A DNA stretch of 37,990 nt, from NCBI GenBank assembly GCA_964475115.1, contig CAYYVJ010000010.1, forward strand, positions 1 to 37,990, read 5' to 3'. The notes below the pieces were generated by a model. It was not told where the DNA came from and made no database searches. It was given only the letters and a program-made list of their open reading frames with translations. Numbering within the stretch: position 1 is the first letter of the stretch; every line of letters starts with the position of its first letter. Source of the stretch: CAYYVJ01 sp964475115 (lineage in GTDB: Bacteria; Bacillota; Clostridia; Lachnospirales; Lachnospiraceae). A program made the translations under genes and the position numbers. This document shows positions 7,179 through 16,249 of the stretch, piece by piece.

Positions 7179-8573
7179 CTATCCTACCAATACTTTTTTT
7201 TCAGGCAACTCCCTCATATTTCCCATACTATGCCTTTTTGCAGCAACTGCAGTAGCCATAGTAATAGGTCCAATCCTTCCAATATACATTAGTATAATGA
7301 GAATGATTTTGCTTATAGGCTGTAAAAATGGCGTAATCCCTCTCGTCAATCCGACTGTTGCAAATGCTGATGTTGTTTCGTATAGAACATCCAGCAAAGA
7401 AAATTCTTCGTTGAAAGAAACTAACATAGTTCCCACTAACAGCGTAGTAGCTCCTAGAACAATCACTGCAATTCCAGTTCGTACATTATCAGAAGATATT
7501 CTTCGATGAAAGATTTCTGTATCTTTTTTACCCTTTATAACAGCATATGTGGTAAGTATAAGTAATGCAAAGGTTGTGGTCTTAATACCACCCGCTGTAC
7601 CAGCAGGAGAACCACCAATAAACATAAGCAAAATGCTGACCAATGCACTATCATCTGTTAAATCTTGTTGAAGTACAGTAGCTGCTCCTGCTGTCCTTGT
7701 CGTAACAGATTGAAATAAAGAAGCCATCACCTTTTGTCCTAACGGCAATTCTCCTATAGACTTTGGATTATTATATTCAAGGGCAAAAACAAGTACAAAA
7801 CCAGCAAAAAGTAAAATAAATGTTGTTGAAATTGCCAATTTGGAGTGAAGCGTAAGCTTATGGAATAAACGTTTTCGAAACATTTTTCTCGCAAATGCTT
7901 CTTTTACAACACGAAGAATATCCCACCATACTCCAAATCCAATACCACCTACTACGATTAGTCCCATGGTCGTAAAATTAACAAGTGGATTTCCTAGGTA
8001 AGGTACAAGACTAGTCTCACCAATAAGATCCATGCCACTGTTGCAGAAAAATGAAATAGAATGAAATATGGAGTATCCGATTCCCCTCATGATACCAAAC
8101 TCAGGGATAAATTGAAAAGCAAAACAAGTTGCCCCAATCCCTTCTACTATAAAAGTTCCTCTTACAATACGTTTCATTAAAGCAACCAAGCCTTTTAAAT
8201 TATCTGTATTGTAAGCATCCTGAATCAAAATTCTATCTTTCATTGTGATTTTTCTTCTTAAGGCAACCATTAAAAGAGTAGAACAGGCAACGACTCCTAA
8301 TCCACCAATTTGTACCAATATCGTAATTACAACAATGCCAAAAAAACTCCAGTGACTATAAGTGGGCACCGTAACCAAGCCCGTAACGCATACTGATGTA
8401 GTTGCTGTAAAGAAAGCATCTATATAAGATGTACTTTGTCCTGGAGCTGTCGAAATGGGTAAATACAACACTAGGCTTCCTAGCAAAATTACTGCTAAGA
8501 ATCCTAGTGCTATCAGCCTTGTTGTATTAAAAAAATTAAACTTCTTTTTAGATTTGGATAGTTCCGCTTCCAT
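7179..8573 (-). CDS. trkH: Potassium uptake channel subunit, TrkH/KtrB family
   Basis: A 464-residue polytopic membrane protein with the four-repeat M1-P-M2 plan of the TrkH/KtrB superfamily. The four pore-loop filter regions are visible, each with its glycine: TTSVCVTGL, FFCNSGMDLIG, TTRTAGAATV and TTSAFATVGLTRG. It moves K+ (often Na+-coupled in KtrB types) across the cell membrane under control of the cytosolic TrkA-like subunit encoded next. The N-terminus is short and basic, as in KtrB rather than the longer proteobacterial TrkH. AGGAG lies 15 bases before the ATG, a long spacing, so initiation may be weak. It starts 18 bases after the pfkA stop. Confidence 0.92.
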   Translation of the reverse strand: MEAELSKSKKKFNFFNTTRLIALGFLAVILLGSLVLYLPISTAPGQSTSYIDAFFTATTSVCVTGLVTVPTYSHWSFFGIVVITILVQIGGLGVVACSTLLMVALRRKITMKDRILIQDAYNTDNLKGLVALMKRIVRGTFIVEGIGATCFAFQFIPEFGIMRGIGYSIFHSISFFCNSGMDLIGETSLVPYLGNPLVNFTTMGLIVVGGIGFGVWWDILRVVKEAFARKMFRKRLFHKLTLHSKLAISTTFILLFAGFVLVFALEYNNPKSIGELPLGQKVMASLFQSVTTRTAGAATVLQQDLTDDSALVSILLMFIGGSPAGTAGGIKTTTFALLILTTYAVIKGKKDTEIFHRRISSDNVRTGIAVIVLGATTLLVGTMLVSFNEEFSLLDVLYETTSAFATVGLTRGITPFLQPISKIILIILMYIGRIGPITMATAVAAKRHSMGNMRELPEKKVLVG

Positions 8574-8591
8574 TTTGTTTTGTATGATCTC

Positions 8592-9566
8592 CTATCTTGA
8601 TAAAATCTTGCTTATTTCAAATTGATATTCTGGGATATCTTTTTTCATTGCAAGAGCTTCATTAATATCATAGTCTATAAAATCACCATTTGAATAAGCA
8701 ACAACTCTATTTGTCTTACCTTTACATAGTAAATCTACTGCTAAAGAACCCATAATAGAAGCATATACCCTATCTTTACAAGTAGGGCTTCCACCTCTTT
8801 GCATATGTCCTAAAATCGTGGCTCTTGTTTCAATTCCAGTAGCAGCCTCTATTCTTCTTGCCATACCTGTAGAGTGTCCAATTCCTTCTGCATTAATAAT
8901 AATATGATGTTTTTTTCCATGTTTACGATTTCTTATAATATTATTAATTAATTCTTGTTCGTCGTTATTATATCTTTCTGGCAACAAAATATCTTCTGCT
9001 CCATTTGCAATACCACACCACAAAGCAATGAATCCTGCATGTCTACCCATAACTTCTATGATACTACAACGTTCATGTGAAGTAGAAGTATCTCTTACTT
9101 TATCAATCGCTTCCATTGCCGTATTTACTGCTGTATCAAAACCGATCGTGTAATCCGTACATGCAATATCTAAATCAATGGTTCCAGGTATACCAATTGA
9201 GTTAATTCCTAAATTCGCTAATTTTTGCGCTCCTTGAAAAGAACCATCTCCACCTATTACAACTAAACCATCAATGCCATGTTTTCTACATATTTCAGCC
9301 CCTCTTTTTTGCGCCTCTTCTTTAACGAATTCTGGGCATCGAGCTGTATATAAAATAGTACCGCCTCTTTGAATAATCTCCGAAACGCCTCTTTTATCAA
9401 TATCAACTATTTCTTCATTTAATAAGCCTTGAAATCCTTTTTGAATTCCTTTTACTTTTTTCCCATTTGCAATGGCTGTTCTTACCACTGCACGTATCGC
9501 TGCATTCATACCTGGGGCATCCCCACCACTTGTTAAAACCCCAATTGTATTAATCTCTTTTGCCAT
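8592..9566 (-). CDS. pfkA: ATP-dependent 6-phosphofructokinase
   Basis: Phosphorylates fructose 6-phosphate to the 1,6-bisphosphate, the committed glycolytic step. The 324-residue length is normal for the short bacterial form. ATP-loop residues GGDGS at 105-109 and Gly128 in PGTID mark an ATP rather than PPi enzyme; the catalytic Asp131 and Asp133 are kept in TIDLD, and MGRHAG supplies substrate contacts. Compared with the classic TIDND, Asn is replaced by Leu132, and IACTD replaces the usual I-G-TD context; I recall the same variant in other Lachnospiraceae. GGAGG precedes the ATG. It follows dnaE by about 60 bases, where no convincing terminator is seen, and precedes the potassium transport genes. 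Confidence 0.95.
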   Translation of the reverse strand: MAKEINTIGVLTSGGDAPGMNAAIRAVVRTAIANGKKVKGIQKGFQGLLNEEIVDIDKRGVSEIIQRGGTILYTARCPEFVKEEAQKRGAEICRKHGIDGLVVIGGDGSFQGAQKLANLGINSIGIPGTIDLDIACTDYTIGFDTAVNTAMEAIDKVRDTSTSHERCSIIEVMGRHAGFIALWCGIANGAEDILLPERYNNDEQELINNIIRNRKHGKKHHIIINAEGIGHSTGMARRIEAATGIETRATILGHMQRGGSPTCKDRVYASIMGSLAVDLLCKGKTNRVVAYSNGDFIDYDINEALAMKKDIPEYQFEISKILSR

Positions 9567-9627
9567 GAAAATACCTCCATCCCCGTAACCAAGGTTGCCT
9601 TTTTCTTTTTATTAGATACTCTACATT

Positions 9628-12600
9628 CTAATTCATTTGTTTCAGGTTTTCAATACTCTTTTCAACGACTTTGATATTTTTTTCACCAAATACATCCCAA
9701 AGTCTTTCTAAAAGTACTTTATTTATAAAAATATTCTTGTTTGCTGGAAGAGCCTTCACCATTTTCTCATCTTCACAATAGATAGTCACACTATCATTAC
9801 CCTCCGATTCTGATAATAATTCAAATAAATGTTCTTCTTTTTCTATATATTCCTCTTTGTTTTGAAACTTAACCCACAGATTTCTTGGAACTTGCTCAAA
9901 AGGAACGATTCTCTCACAAATCATTTTCCCCTGCTCTTCCTCATTTACTGTAACTCTTCCCTTTATAAACACTTTATTATCCTCAACAAGCAAAGATTTA
10001 TTACGTTCAAAATCTTTCGGAAAAATAATGATTTCAACAGTACCTACTAAGTCTTCTATCATAATGAAGGCCATCATTTTTCCAGTCTTAGTGGTTTTAA
10101 TTGTCTTCCCCGTAATCATTCCACCAACCCAAACGACTTGTCCATCTTTTACCTTTGTTTCTCCCGTTTCTTCATCTACCACAAAATCAATTGTCATAGC
10201 ATTTACATTTTTCTTCCATTTTTCTTCATATTCTTCAAGAGGATGTCCACTAACATATACTCCCAACACCTCTTTTTCAAAGCCTAATAAAACTTCATTT
10301 GAATATTCACCAACATCAGGCAATTTGATCTCGTACTCTTGCTTTTCTTCTTCTGTAGCGAAGTCAAACAAAGACATTTGACCACTTATTTCTCTCTTCT
10401 TTACTTGCGTTACATCATCCATTATTGCTGCATAAACACTTACAAATTGTTTTCTAGTTCCTAAGAAACTATCAAATGCTCCTGCTTTTATTAAGTTCTC
10501 AACGGTTCTTTTATTTACATCTTTTCCTACAAGACGGTTAATAAAATCTTCCAAGCTTGTGTATGGGCCTTTTTCGCCTCTTTCTCTTACGATTCCATCG
10601 ATTACATTTCTACCCACATTTTTAATAGCAGTTAGCCCATATCGAATCGAATTACCAGATACTGAAAACACAGATTCGCCTTCATTGATATCTGGTGGAA
10701 GAATCTTAATTCCCATTTGTCGGCAAGTTAAGATATATTCCGATACTTTACTAGAATTATCGATGACAGAGGTCATTAATGCTGCCATAAATTCTATTGG
10801 GTAATAATATTTCAAAAATGCTGTCTGGTATGAAACGACTGCATAGGCTGCTGCATGAGATTTATTAAATGCGTATTTAGCAAAATCTGTCATCTCATCA
10901 TAGATTTTATTTGCAACTTCTGCACTAATTCCATTTTTTACACAGCCAGGTACCTCTTCCTCTTCATTTCCATAAACAAAGCTCTGTCTCTCTTTCTCCA
11001 TAACAGATGACTTTTTCTTTGACATGGCTCTTCTTAAAATATCACTTCTACCTAAGGTATAACCTGCTAGATCACGAACAATTTGCATTACCTGTTCCTG
11101 ATATACAATACATCCGTAAGTAGGTGCTAAAATATGCTCTAACTGAGGACAATCATAAATAATTTCATCATCTGTGTTTTTCCCTTTTAAATACTTAGGG
11201 ATAAAGTCCATGGGACCTGGACGATATAAAGAAATTCCAGCAATAATATCTTCTAGATTTTCTGGTTTTAATTCCTTCATAAAGTTTTTCATGCCATTGC
11301 TTTCCAACTGAAAAATCCCTTCGGTCTTACCAGTACCAATGTATTCAAAAACTTTTTTATCATCAAAATCAATTTCATCTAACTTTATTTTAATGTTTCT
11401 ACTTTTTTCTATAATCTTTGTAGCATTCTGGATTACCGTTAATGTTCGAAGTCCAAGAAAATCCATTTTCAAAAGCCCAAGTTCTTCTAGGGTATTCATA
11501 GTGAATTGGGTTGTAATCGAACCATCAGAAGCCTTGGATAGAGGAACGTATTCTTCTATTGGCTCCTTACTTATTACTACACCGGCCGCATGCATGGATG
11601 TATGTCTCGGAAGCCCTTCAAGGCGCTTGGACATATCAATAAGATATTTTATCTCATCGGATTCTTCATACATTTTCCTAAGATCCGGATTAATTTTTAA
11701 TGCTTTCTCTATGGTAATACCGATTTCATTGGGAATCATTTTTGCAATGGAATCCATCAAAGAGTATGGTAAATCAAGTGCTCTACCCACATCTCTGATA
11801 ACACCCCTCGCAGCTAGGGTACCAAATGTAACGATTTGAACCACTCTATCTTTTCCATACTTTTCAACTACATAATCAATTACCTCTTGTCTTCTCTCGA
11901 AGCAAAAGTCAATATCAATATCCGGCATAGTTACACGTTCTGGATTCAAAAATCGTTCAAAGATTAAATTATATTTCAAAGGATCTATATTTGTAATCTC
12001 TAAAACATAGGATACAATACTACCTGCCGCAGAGCCACGCCCTGGTCCAACAATAATATCATTATCTTTAGCAAACTTAATAAAATCCCATACAATTAAA
12101 AAGTAGTCAACATATCCCATCTCGTTAATTATGGAAAGCTCATATTCCAATTGCTTTTCTAACTCTTTTGTATGATTTGGATATCTTTTCTCTAACCCTT
12201 TATAACACAATATATTTAAATAGTCCCATGAAGTATATCCTTCTGGAACATCATATCTTGGTAATTTGTGAACTCCAAATTCGATGTCCACATTACATCG
12301 CTGCGCTATCTTATGAGTGTTTTCCAAGGCTTCTTTCGCATAAGGAAATAGTTCTTCCATTTCTTCATAAGACTTTAAGTAGAACTGTCCGCCCTCATAT
12401 CGCATTCGATTTTCATCTGCTACCTTTTTATTGGTTTGAACGCAAAGCAAAATATCATGAGCCTCTACATCCTCTTTATAGGTATAATGAACATCATTGG
12501 TAGCTACTAGATCTATATTAAGCTCTTTACTCATTTTCAAAAGCTTTTGATTCACATTTTTTTGTTCGGGAAGTCCATGGTCTTGAAGTTCTAAAAAGAA

Positions 12601-13110
12601 GTTGCCTTTTCCAAAGATTTCTTCATAGCGAAGGGCTGCTTCCTTGCCTTCTTCATACAATCCACGATCCAAATACCTCTGAACCTCACCTGCCAAACAG
12701 GCACTTAGAGCAATCACACCTTCGTGATACTCTTTGAGAACCTCATAATCTACTCTAGGTCGATAGTAAAATCCATCAACAAATCCTTTTGATACAATTC
12801 GCATCAAATTATGGTAACCAATATCATTTTCCGCCAATAGAATCAAATGATAATATCTATCTTCACCTGCATTTATTTCCTTATCAAAACGTGAATTAGG
12901 TGCAACATAAACTTCTGCTCCAATCACTGGTTTTATCCCACGAGCTTTTGCTGCACGATAAAAATCAATAATACCATACATTACTCCATGATCTGTAATT
13001 GCAATACTATCCATACCAAGTTCTTGTACTCTATCTAATAATTCTGATATTTTGCTAGAACCATCTAAAAGACTAAATTCTGTATGTACATGTAAATGAG
13101 TAAATGCCAT
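9628..13110 (-). CDS. dnaE: DNA polymerase III alpha subunit (DnaE)
   Basis: A 1160-residue C-family replicative polymerase. Order of parts: PHP domain (about 1-280) with a well-kept metal site, HLHVH at 5-9 and ITDHG near 38-42; palm and catalytic acids PDIDIDF at 396-402 and Asp550 in LLKMDFLG; fingers (SYQTAFLKYYYP region, about 745-800); helix-hairpin-helix region; an internal beta-clamp-binding motif QMSLF at 911-915; and an OB-fold (about 975-1060, VWVGGMITGK). It lacks the DnaQ-like exonuclease insert of PolC, so it is the DnaE type. AGGAGG sits seven bases before the ATG. A terminator lies just upstream (13148-13177), so transcription comes from read-through or a promoter I could not see. 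Confidence 0.95.
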   Translation of the reverse strand: MAFTHLHVHTEFSLLDGSSKISELLDRVQELGMDSIAITDHGVMYGIIDFYRAAKARGIKPVIGAEVYVAPNSRFDKEINAGEDRYYHLILLAENDIGYHNLMRIVSKGFVDGFYYRPRVDYEVLKEYHEGVIALSACLAGEVQRYLDRGLYEEGKEAALRYEEIFGKGNFFLELQDHGLPEQKNVNQKLLKMSKELNIDLVATNDVHYTYKEDVEAHDILLCVQTNKKVADENRMRYEGGQFYLKSYEEMEELFPYAKEALENTHKIAQRCNVDIEFGVHKLPRYDVPEGYTSWDYLNILCYKGLEKRYPNHTKELEKQLEYELSIINEMGYVDYFLIVWDFIKFAKDNDIIVGPGRGSAAGSIVSYVLEITNIDPLKYNLIFERFLNPERVTMPDIDIDFCFERRQEVIDYVVEKYGKDRVVQIVTFGTLAARGVIRDVGRALDLPYSLMDSIAKMIPNEIGITIEKALKINPDLRKMYEESDEIKYLIDMSKRLEGLPRHTSMHAAGVVISKEPIEEYVPLSKASDGSITTQFTMNTLEELGLLKMDFLGLRTLTVIQNATKIIEKSRNIKIKLDEIDFDDKKVFEYIGTGKTEGIFQLESNGMKNFMKELKPENLEDIIAGISLYRPGPMDFIPKYLKGKNTDDEIIYDCPQLEHILAPTYGCIVYQEQVMQIVRDLAGYTLGRSDILRRAMSKKKSSVMEKERQSFVYGNEEEEVPGCVKNGISAEVANKIYDEMTDFAKYAFNKSHAAAYAVVSYQTAFLKYYYPIEFMAALMTSVIDNSSKVSEYILTCRQMGIKILPPDINEGESVFSVSGNSIRYGLTAIKNVGRNVIDGIVRERGEKGPYTSLEDFINRLVGKDVNKRTVENLIKAGAFDSFLGTRKQFVSVYAAIMDDVTQVKKREISGQMSLFDFATEEEKQEYEIKLPDVGEYSNEVLLGFEKEVLGVYVSGHPLEEYEEKWKKNVNAMTIDFVVDEETGETKVKDGQVVWVGGMITGKTIKTTKTGKMMAFIMIEDLVGTVEIIIFPKDFERNKSLLVEDNKVFIKGRVTVNEEEQGKMICERIVPFEQVPRNLWVKFQNKEEYIEKEEHLFELLSESEGNDSVTIYCEDEKMVKALPANKNIFINKVLLERLWDVFGEKNIKVVEKSIENLKQMN

Positions 13111-13147
13111 CTCATTCCCTCCTCTCTCGTTTATCTGTTTATAAAAA

Positions 13148-13177
13148 ACGAGGATATGAATAGGTCCATATCCCCGT
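13148..13177 (-). terminator. Terminator after the HPr-like gene
   Basis: An 11-bp stem (ACGGGGATATG against CATATCCTCGT, one G-T pair) with an 8-base loop, followed by TTTTTTATAAAC on the minus strand. It lies between the HPr-like gene and dnaE and may lower expression of dnaE and the genes after it. Confidence 0.82.
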
Positions 13178-13181
13178 CTAA

Positions 13182-13442
13182 TTATTCGTTCACGTTACTC
13201 AAATATTTTTCGATCTCTTCAATGGCCTTTTTTTCATCTGTACCATTTGCAATAACGGTAATTTCTTCTCCGGAAATTAGGCCTAAAGTCATCATGCCCA
13301 TAATACTTTTTGCATTTACCTTCTTAGAATCACTTTCTACATAGATAGTACTTTCATATTGACTTGCCACTTGCACAAGTAAAGCAACCGGCCTAGCTTC
13401 CAATCCCGTAGGAATTTCAATGGTGATCTTTTTTGTAATCAT
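13182..13442 (-). CDS. HPr-like protein lacking the phosphorylated histidine (Crh-like)
   Basis: An 86-residue HPr-fold protein. HPr carries PTS phosphate on His15 in the motif GLHARP; here the motif reads GLEARP, with Glu at exactly position 15. The regulatory site is intact: Ser46 in NAKSIMGMM, which HPr kinase phosphorylates in Gram-positive bacteria. Bacillus Crh shows the same logic, with Gln15 and Ser46, and its gene also follows whiA. The expected role is therefore regulation by the HPrK encoded 4 kb upstream, probably as a CcpA-type corepressor, rather than sugar transport; this is inference. The ATG overlaps the whiA stop (ATGA), so translation is coupled. A true HPr gene is expected elsewhere. 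Confidence 0.88.
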   Translation of the reverse strand: MITKKITIEIPTGLEARPVALLVQVASQYESTIYVESDSKKVNAKSIMGMMTLGLISGEEITVIANGTDEKKAIEEIEKYLSNVNE

Positions 13443-14404
13443 AAATATTTCTCCTCCTTGTTTTCCCTCAAGCCTTCCGCAATGATGCTTAGTTTTCTCA
13501 GCCTATGATTAACGCCAGACTTACCCACTACTTGATCTAGCATTTCTCCTAATTCCTTTAGCGTTGCCTCAGGTTGCTCCAACCTTACTAGAGCAATTTC
13601 TTTAAGCCCATCAGATAATTCCTCAAAGCCAATTGTATCCTTAATATATTGTATATCTTCTATCTGCTTAATCGCAGCTGATACCGTTTTACTAATATTT
13701 GCAGTCTCACAATTCACCTTCCGGTTAACTGTGTTTCTCATATCTTTCAGAATACGAATGTTTTCCAAATCCATCAAAGCCACATGAGCTTCCATTACAT
13801 TTAAAATTTCAACAATCTGCGTACCTTCTTTAATGTAAACTACAAAATGTTTTTTTCTTCCCACTATCTTAGCATCTACCTCAAATGTTTTAATGATTTC
13901 TTGAAGTTGAATTGCCTTTTCTAAAGTGGCACAGACTATTTCAAAATGATAAGATTTTTCTGGAGCACTTATCGAACCCGCTGCCAAGAAAGCCCCTCGT
14001 ATAAAGGATCTTTTACAGCAAACTTGTTGAATCACCAAATGATCCACCAGAGAAAGGTCTTCCTTTATCTCCAGATTTGCATTAATAAGCTTGGTCGCTT
14101 GTAAGATTCGCAAGGAATCTTCATGGTCAGATACCGCAAGAGTATAGGTACGCCTCTTCTTTAAATTTGTATTCTGTCTAATTGAAATTTCTGTATTTAT
14201 ATTAAAGGTTTTTTTTACTAATGTAAAGTACTTTCTTGCAACTGCCACATTCTCTGTATTCATTTTAATACTATATTTTCTGTCTACTGAAATAGTGATT
14301 TTGCCGCAAAGACTAATAATAGCAGCTAATTCAGCAATTTGACAATGGCGTGCAGTACTTATTTGCCTAGATAATTCTTCTTTTACATCACTGGAAAATG
14401 ACAC
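13439..14404 (-). CDS. whiA: WhiA family DNA-binding protein
   Basis: A 321-residue protein with an N-terminal degenerate LAGLIDADG-like region (two halves, about 1-200, with RGAFLAAGSISAPEKSYHFE) and a C-terminal helix-turn-helix (about 225-315, LKEIALVRLEQPEATLKELGEMLD, read in parts, then VNHRLRKL). In Actinobacteria it is a sporulation transcription factor; in Bacillus it affects cell division and chromosome segregation. The start codon is GTG at 14404, supported by GAGGTGATA just upstream. It follows rapZ by about 20 bases and overlaps the HPr-like gene by four bases. The rapZ-whiA-HPr-like order is the conserved Firmicute arrangement. Confidence 0.93.
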   Translation of the reverse strand: MSFSSDVKEELSRQISTARHCQIAELAAIISLCGKITISVDRKYSIKMNTENVAVARKYFTLVKKTFNINTEISIRQNTNLKKRRTYTLAVSDHEDSLRILQATKLINANLEIKEDLSLVDHLVIQQVCCKRSFIRGAFLAAGSISAPEKSYHFEIVCATLEKAIQLQEIIKTFEVDAKIVGRKKHFVVYIKEGTQIVEILNVMEAHVALMDLENIRILKDMRNTVNRKVNCETANISKTVSAAIKQIEDIQYIKDTIGFEELSDGLKEIALVRLEQPEATLKELGEMLDQVVGKSGVNHRLRKLSIIAEGLRENKEEKYL

Positions 14405-14424
14405 GTTATCACCTCATATTTATG

Positions 14425-15303
14425 TTAAGGCTTTCTATGTTTATCCTTATCAATATCTCTATGTTCTATTCTTATTCCATACTCTTTTTCATTCTTATTT
14501 AATCTTCTATACAGCTCATTGACCAAGGTAACTGAGCGGTGTTTTCCACCTGTACAGCCTATACTTATAACTAATTGGTTTTTTCCTTCTAATATATAGT
14601 TAGGAATTAAAAATTCTAACATGTCCTCCAATTTGTTTAAAAAAATATTAGCCGAATCAAATCCCATGACATATTCCTTTACTACTTCTTCATTTCCTGT
14701 TTTTTGTTTCAAATCATCAATATAAAAAGGATTTGGTAAAAACCTTACATCAAAAACTAAATCCGAATCACTTGGAACGCCATACTTAAATCCAAACGAA
14801 AGAATCGTTACAAATAAATTATTGAACTTCTCATCTCTAACAAATATTTTTTCAAGCTCTAACTTTAACTCTTTTGTTAAAAGTTGGCTCGTATCAATAA
14901 TATAATTCGCATGCTTTTTTAAAAATTCAAGTCTGGTTCTTTCAAGAATAATTCCTTTGTCCACTCTTTCCTCAGGAGCAAGTGGATGACTTCTTCTAGT
15001 TTCTTTATATCTTTTTATAAGGACTTGATCAGAAGCATCTAAAAACAAAATTTCATAATCATATTTCTTTGAAACCATTTTTTCTAGAATCGCTTCTAAT
15101 CCCTCTAAAGCAGTTCCACTGCGTACATCCATGCCTAAAGCTACTTTACTAATTTCTCCACTTTGGTGGAAAATCAAATCCGCAAATTTACTTACCAAGG
15201 CAACAGGTAAATTATCTACACAAAAATAACCTGCGTCCTCTAGCATCTTTAATGCTGTACTCTTTCCTGCACCTGACATTCCTGTAACTATAACAAATCT
15301 CAT
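14425..15303 (-). CDS. rapZ: RapZ/YvcJ family nucleotide-binding protein
   Basis: A 292-residue P-loop protein. Walker A GMSGAGKS is at residues 8-15, VDVR and LDASDQVLIKRYKETRR follow, and the C-terminal domain holds the conserved IGCTGGKHRSV. In Enterobacteria RapZ senses glucosamine 6-phosphate and directs RNase E to small RNAs; in Bacillus YvcJ binds and hydrolyses nucleotides and affects competence. The role in Clostridia is open, but the neighbours murB and whiA fit a link to envelope precursor supply. GGAGG precedes the ATG. The gene begins about 20 bases after the murB stop. Confidence 0.93.
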   Translation of the reverse strand: MRFVIVTGMSGAGKSTALKMLEDAGYFCVDNLPVALVSKFADLIFHQSGEISKVALGMDVRSGTALEGLEAILEKMVSKKYDYEILFLDASDQVLIKRYKETRRSHPLAPEERVDKGIILERTRLEFLKKHANYIIDTSQLLTKELKLELEKIFVRDEKFNNLFVTILSFGFKYGVPSDSDLVFDVRFLPNPFYIDDLKQKTGNEEVVKEYVMGFDSANIFLNKLEDMLEFLIPNYILEGKNQLVISIGCTGGKHRSVTLVNELYRRLNKNEKEYGIRIEHRDIDKDKHRKP

Positions 15304-15324
15304 TTGCTAGCCTCCGATTTGTAA

Positions 15325-16236
15325 CTAAAAAACTCCAAGAGTCTTTACTTCTGGTTCAAGTTCTACTTGAAACTTTTCATATACTGTCTTTCTTATGTAA
15401 GAAATTAGGTCTTTTATATCTTTTGCAGAAGCATTATTTTCGTTTATAACGAATCCACAATGCTTCGTTGAAACGCTCGCTCCTCCAATACTATATCCAC
15501 GAAGTCCTGCATCTAAAATAAGTTTTCCTGCAAAATATCCTTCTGGACGTTTGAAAGTGCTACCTGCGCTTGGAAATTCCAATGGTTGCTTTTCTTGCCT
15601 TCTTGTAGTAAAGTCTTCCATCTTAGATAAAATCTCTTCCTCATTTCCTTTGATAAGTTCTAATGTTGCCGACAAGACCACATACTTTTTCCTTGTGATA
15701 ATACTCTTTCGATAACCTAGTTCCAAATCCTCCAAGGAAAGAGTTTTCTCTATTCCATCTTCATCTATAATCTTTACAGAACGTAAAATCTGACTTATTT
15801 CTCCACCATAAGCTCCCGCATTCATAGCTACTGCTCCACCTAAAGTACCCGGTATACCACATGAAAATTCAAGGCCTGCCAAGGATTCTTTTGCCGCCTC
15901 TCTTGATAGTAGAGACAACTCTGTTCCTGCTCCTACCTCTATCGTACAATCATTTATGGAGATTGAATTCAAATTGTCCGTAACTTGTATGATCGCTCCC
16001 TTGTAACCTTGGTCACTCACTAACAAGTTACTTCCATTTCCAATAATTGTGTAAGGTATGGAATTTAGTTTACATAATTCCACAAGATTTTTCACTTCTT
16101 CTATTGTATGGGGTATAAGATAATAGGTCGCTGGACCTCCTACCCTAAAAGTAGTATGGTTTTTCATGGGTTCTTCTAATAACAAATTTTCCTGACCTAC
16201 AATTTCATATATAGAGCGAATTATTTCTTTTCCCAT
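15325..16236 (-). CDS. murB: UDP-N-acetylenolpyruvoylglucosamine reductase
   Basis: A 303-residue FAD enzyme that reduces UDP-GlcNAc-enolpyruvate to UDP-MurNAc with NADPH, the second step of peptidoglycan synthesis. The FAD domain shows TTFRVGGPA (28-36), IIGNGSNLLVSDQGYKG (64-80) and the GIPGTLGGAVAMNAGAYGGE block (127-146); the substrate domain has the catalytic Ser226 in AGSTFKRP and Glu near the end in LEPEVK. The short length and layout match the type II MurB of Firmicutes. The ATG has AAGGG upstream, within the 13-base gap after the ROK kinase gene. It sits amid rapZ and whiA as in many Clostridia. Confidence 0.95.
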   Translation of the reverse strand: MGKEIIRSIYEIVGQENLLLEEPMKNHTTFRVGGPATYYLIPHTIEEVKNLVELCKLNSIPYTIIGNGSNLLVSDQGYKGAIIQVTDNLNSISINDCTIEVGAGTELSLLSREAAKESLAGLEFSCGIPGTLGGAVAMNAGAYGGEISQILRSVKIIDEDGIEKTLSLEDLELGYRKSIITRKKYVVLSATLELIKGNEEEILSKMEDFTTRRQEKQPLEFPSAGSTFKRPEGYFAGKLILDAGLRGYSIGGASVSTKHCGFVINENNASAKDIKDLISYIRKTVYEKFQVELEPEVKTLGVF

Positions 16237-16249
16237 TTCAAGCCCTTTC

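Noticed and set aside
9567..9627. A terminator between dnaE and pfkA (GGCAACCTTGGTTAC)
   Set aside because: The arms pair for only five to six bases with a mismatch and there is no T-run on the minus strand.
10028..11839. Plus-strand frames of 100-166 codons opposite dnaE
   Set aside because: They mirror the AT-rich minus-strand codons, are Ser/Ile/Phe/Thr-rich, lack ribosome binding sites and resemble no protein.
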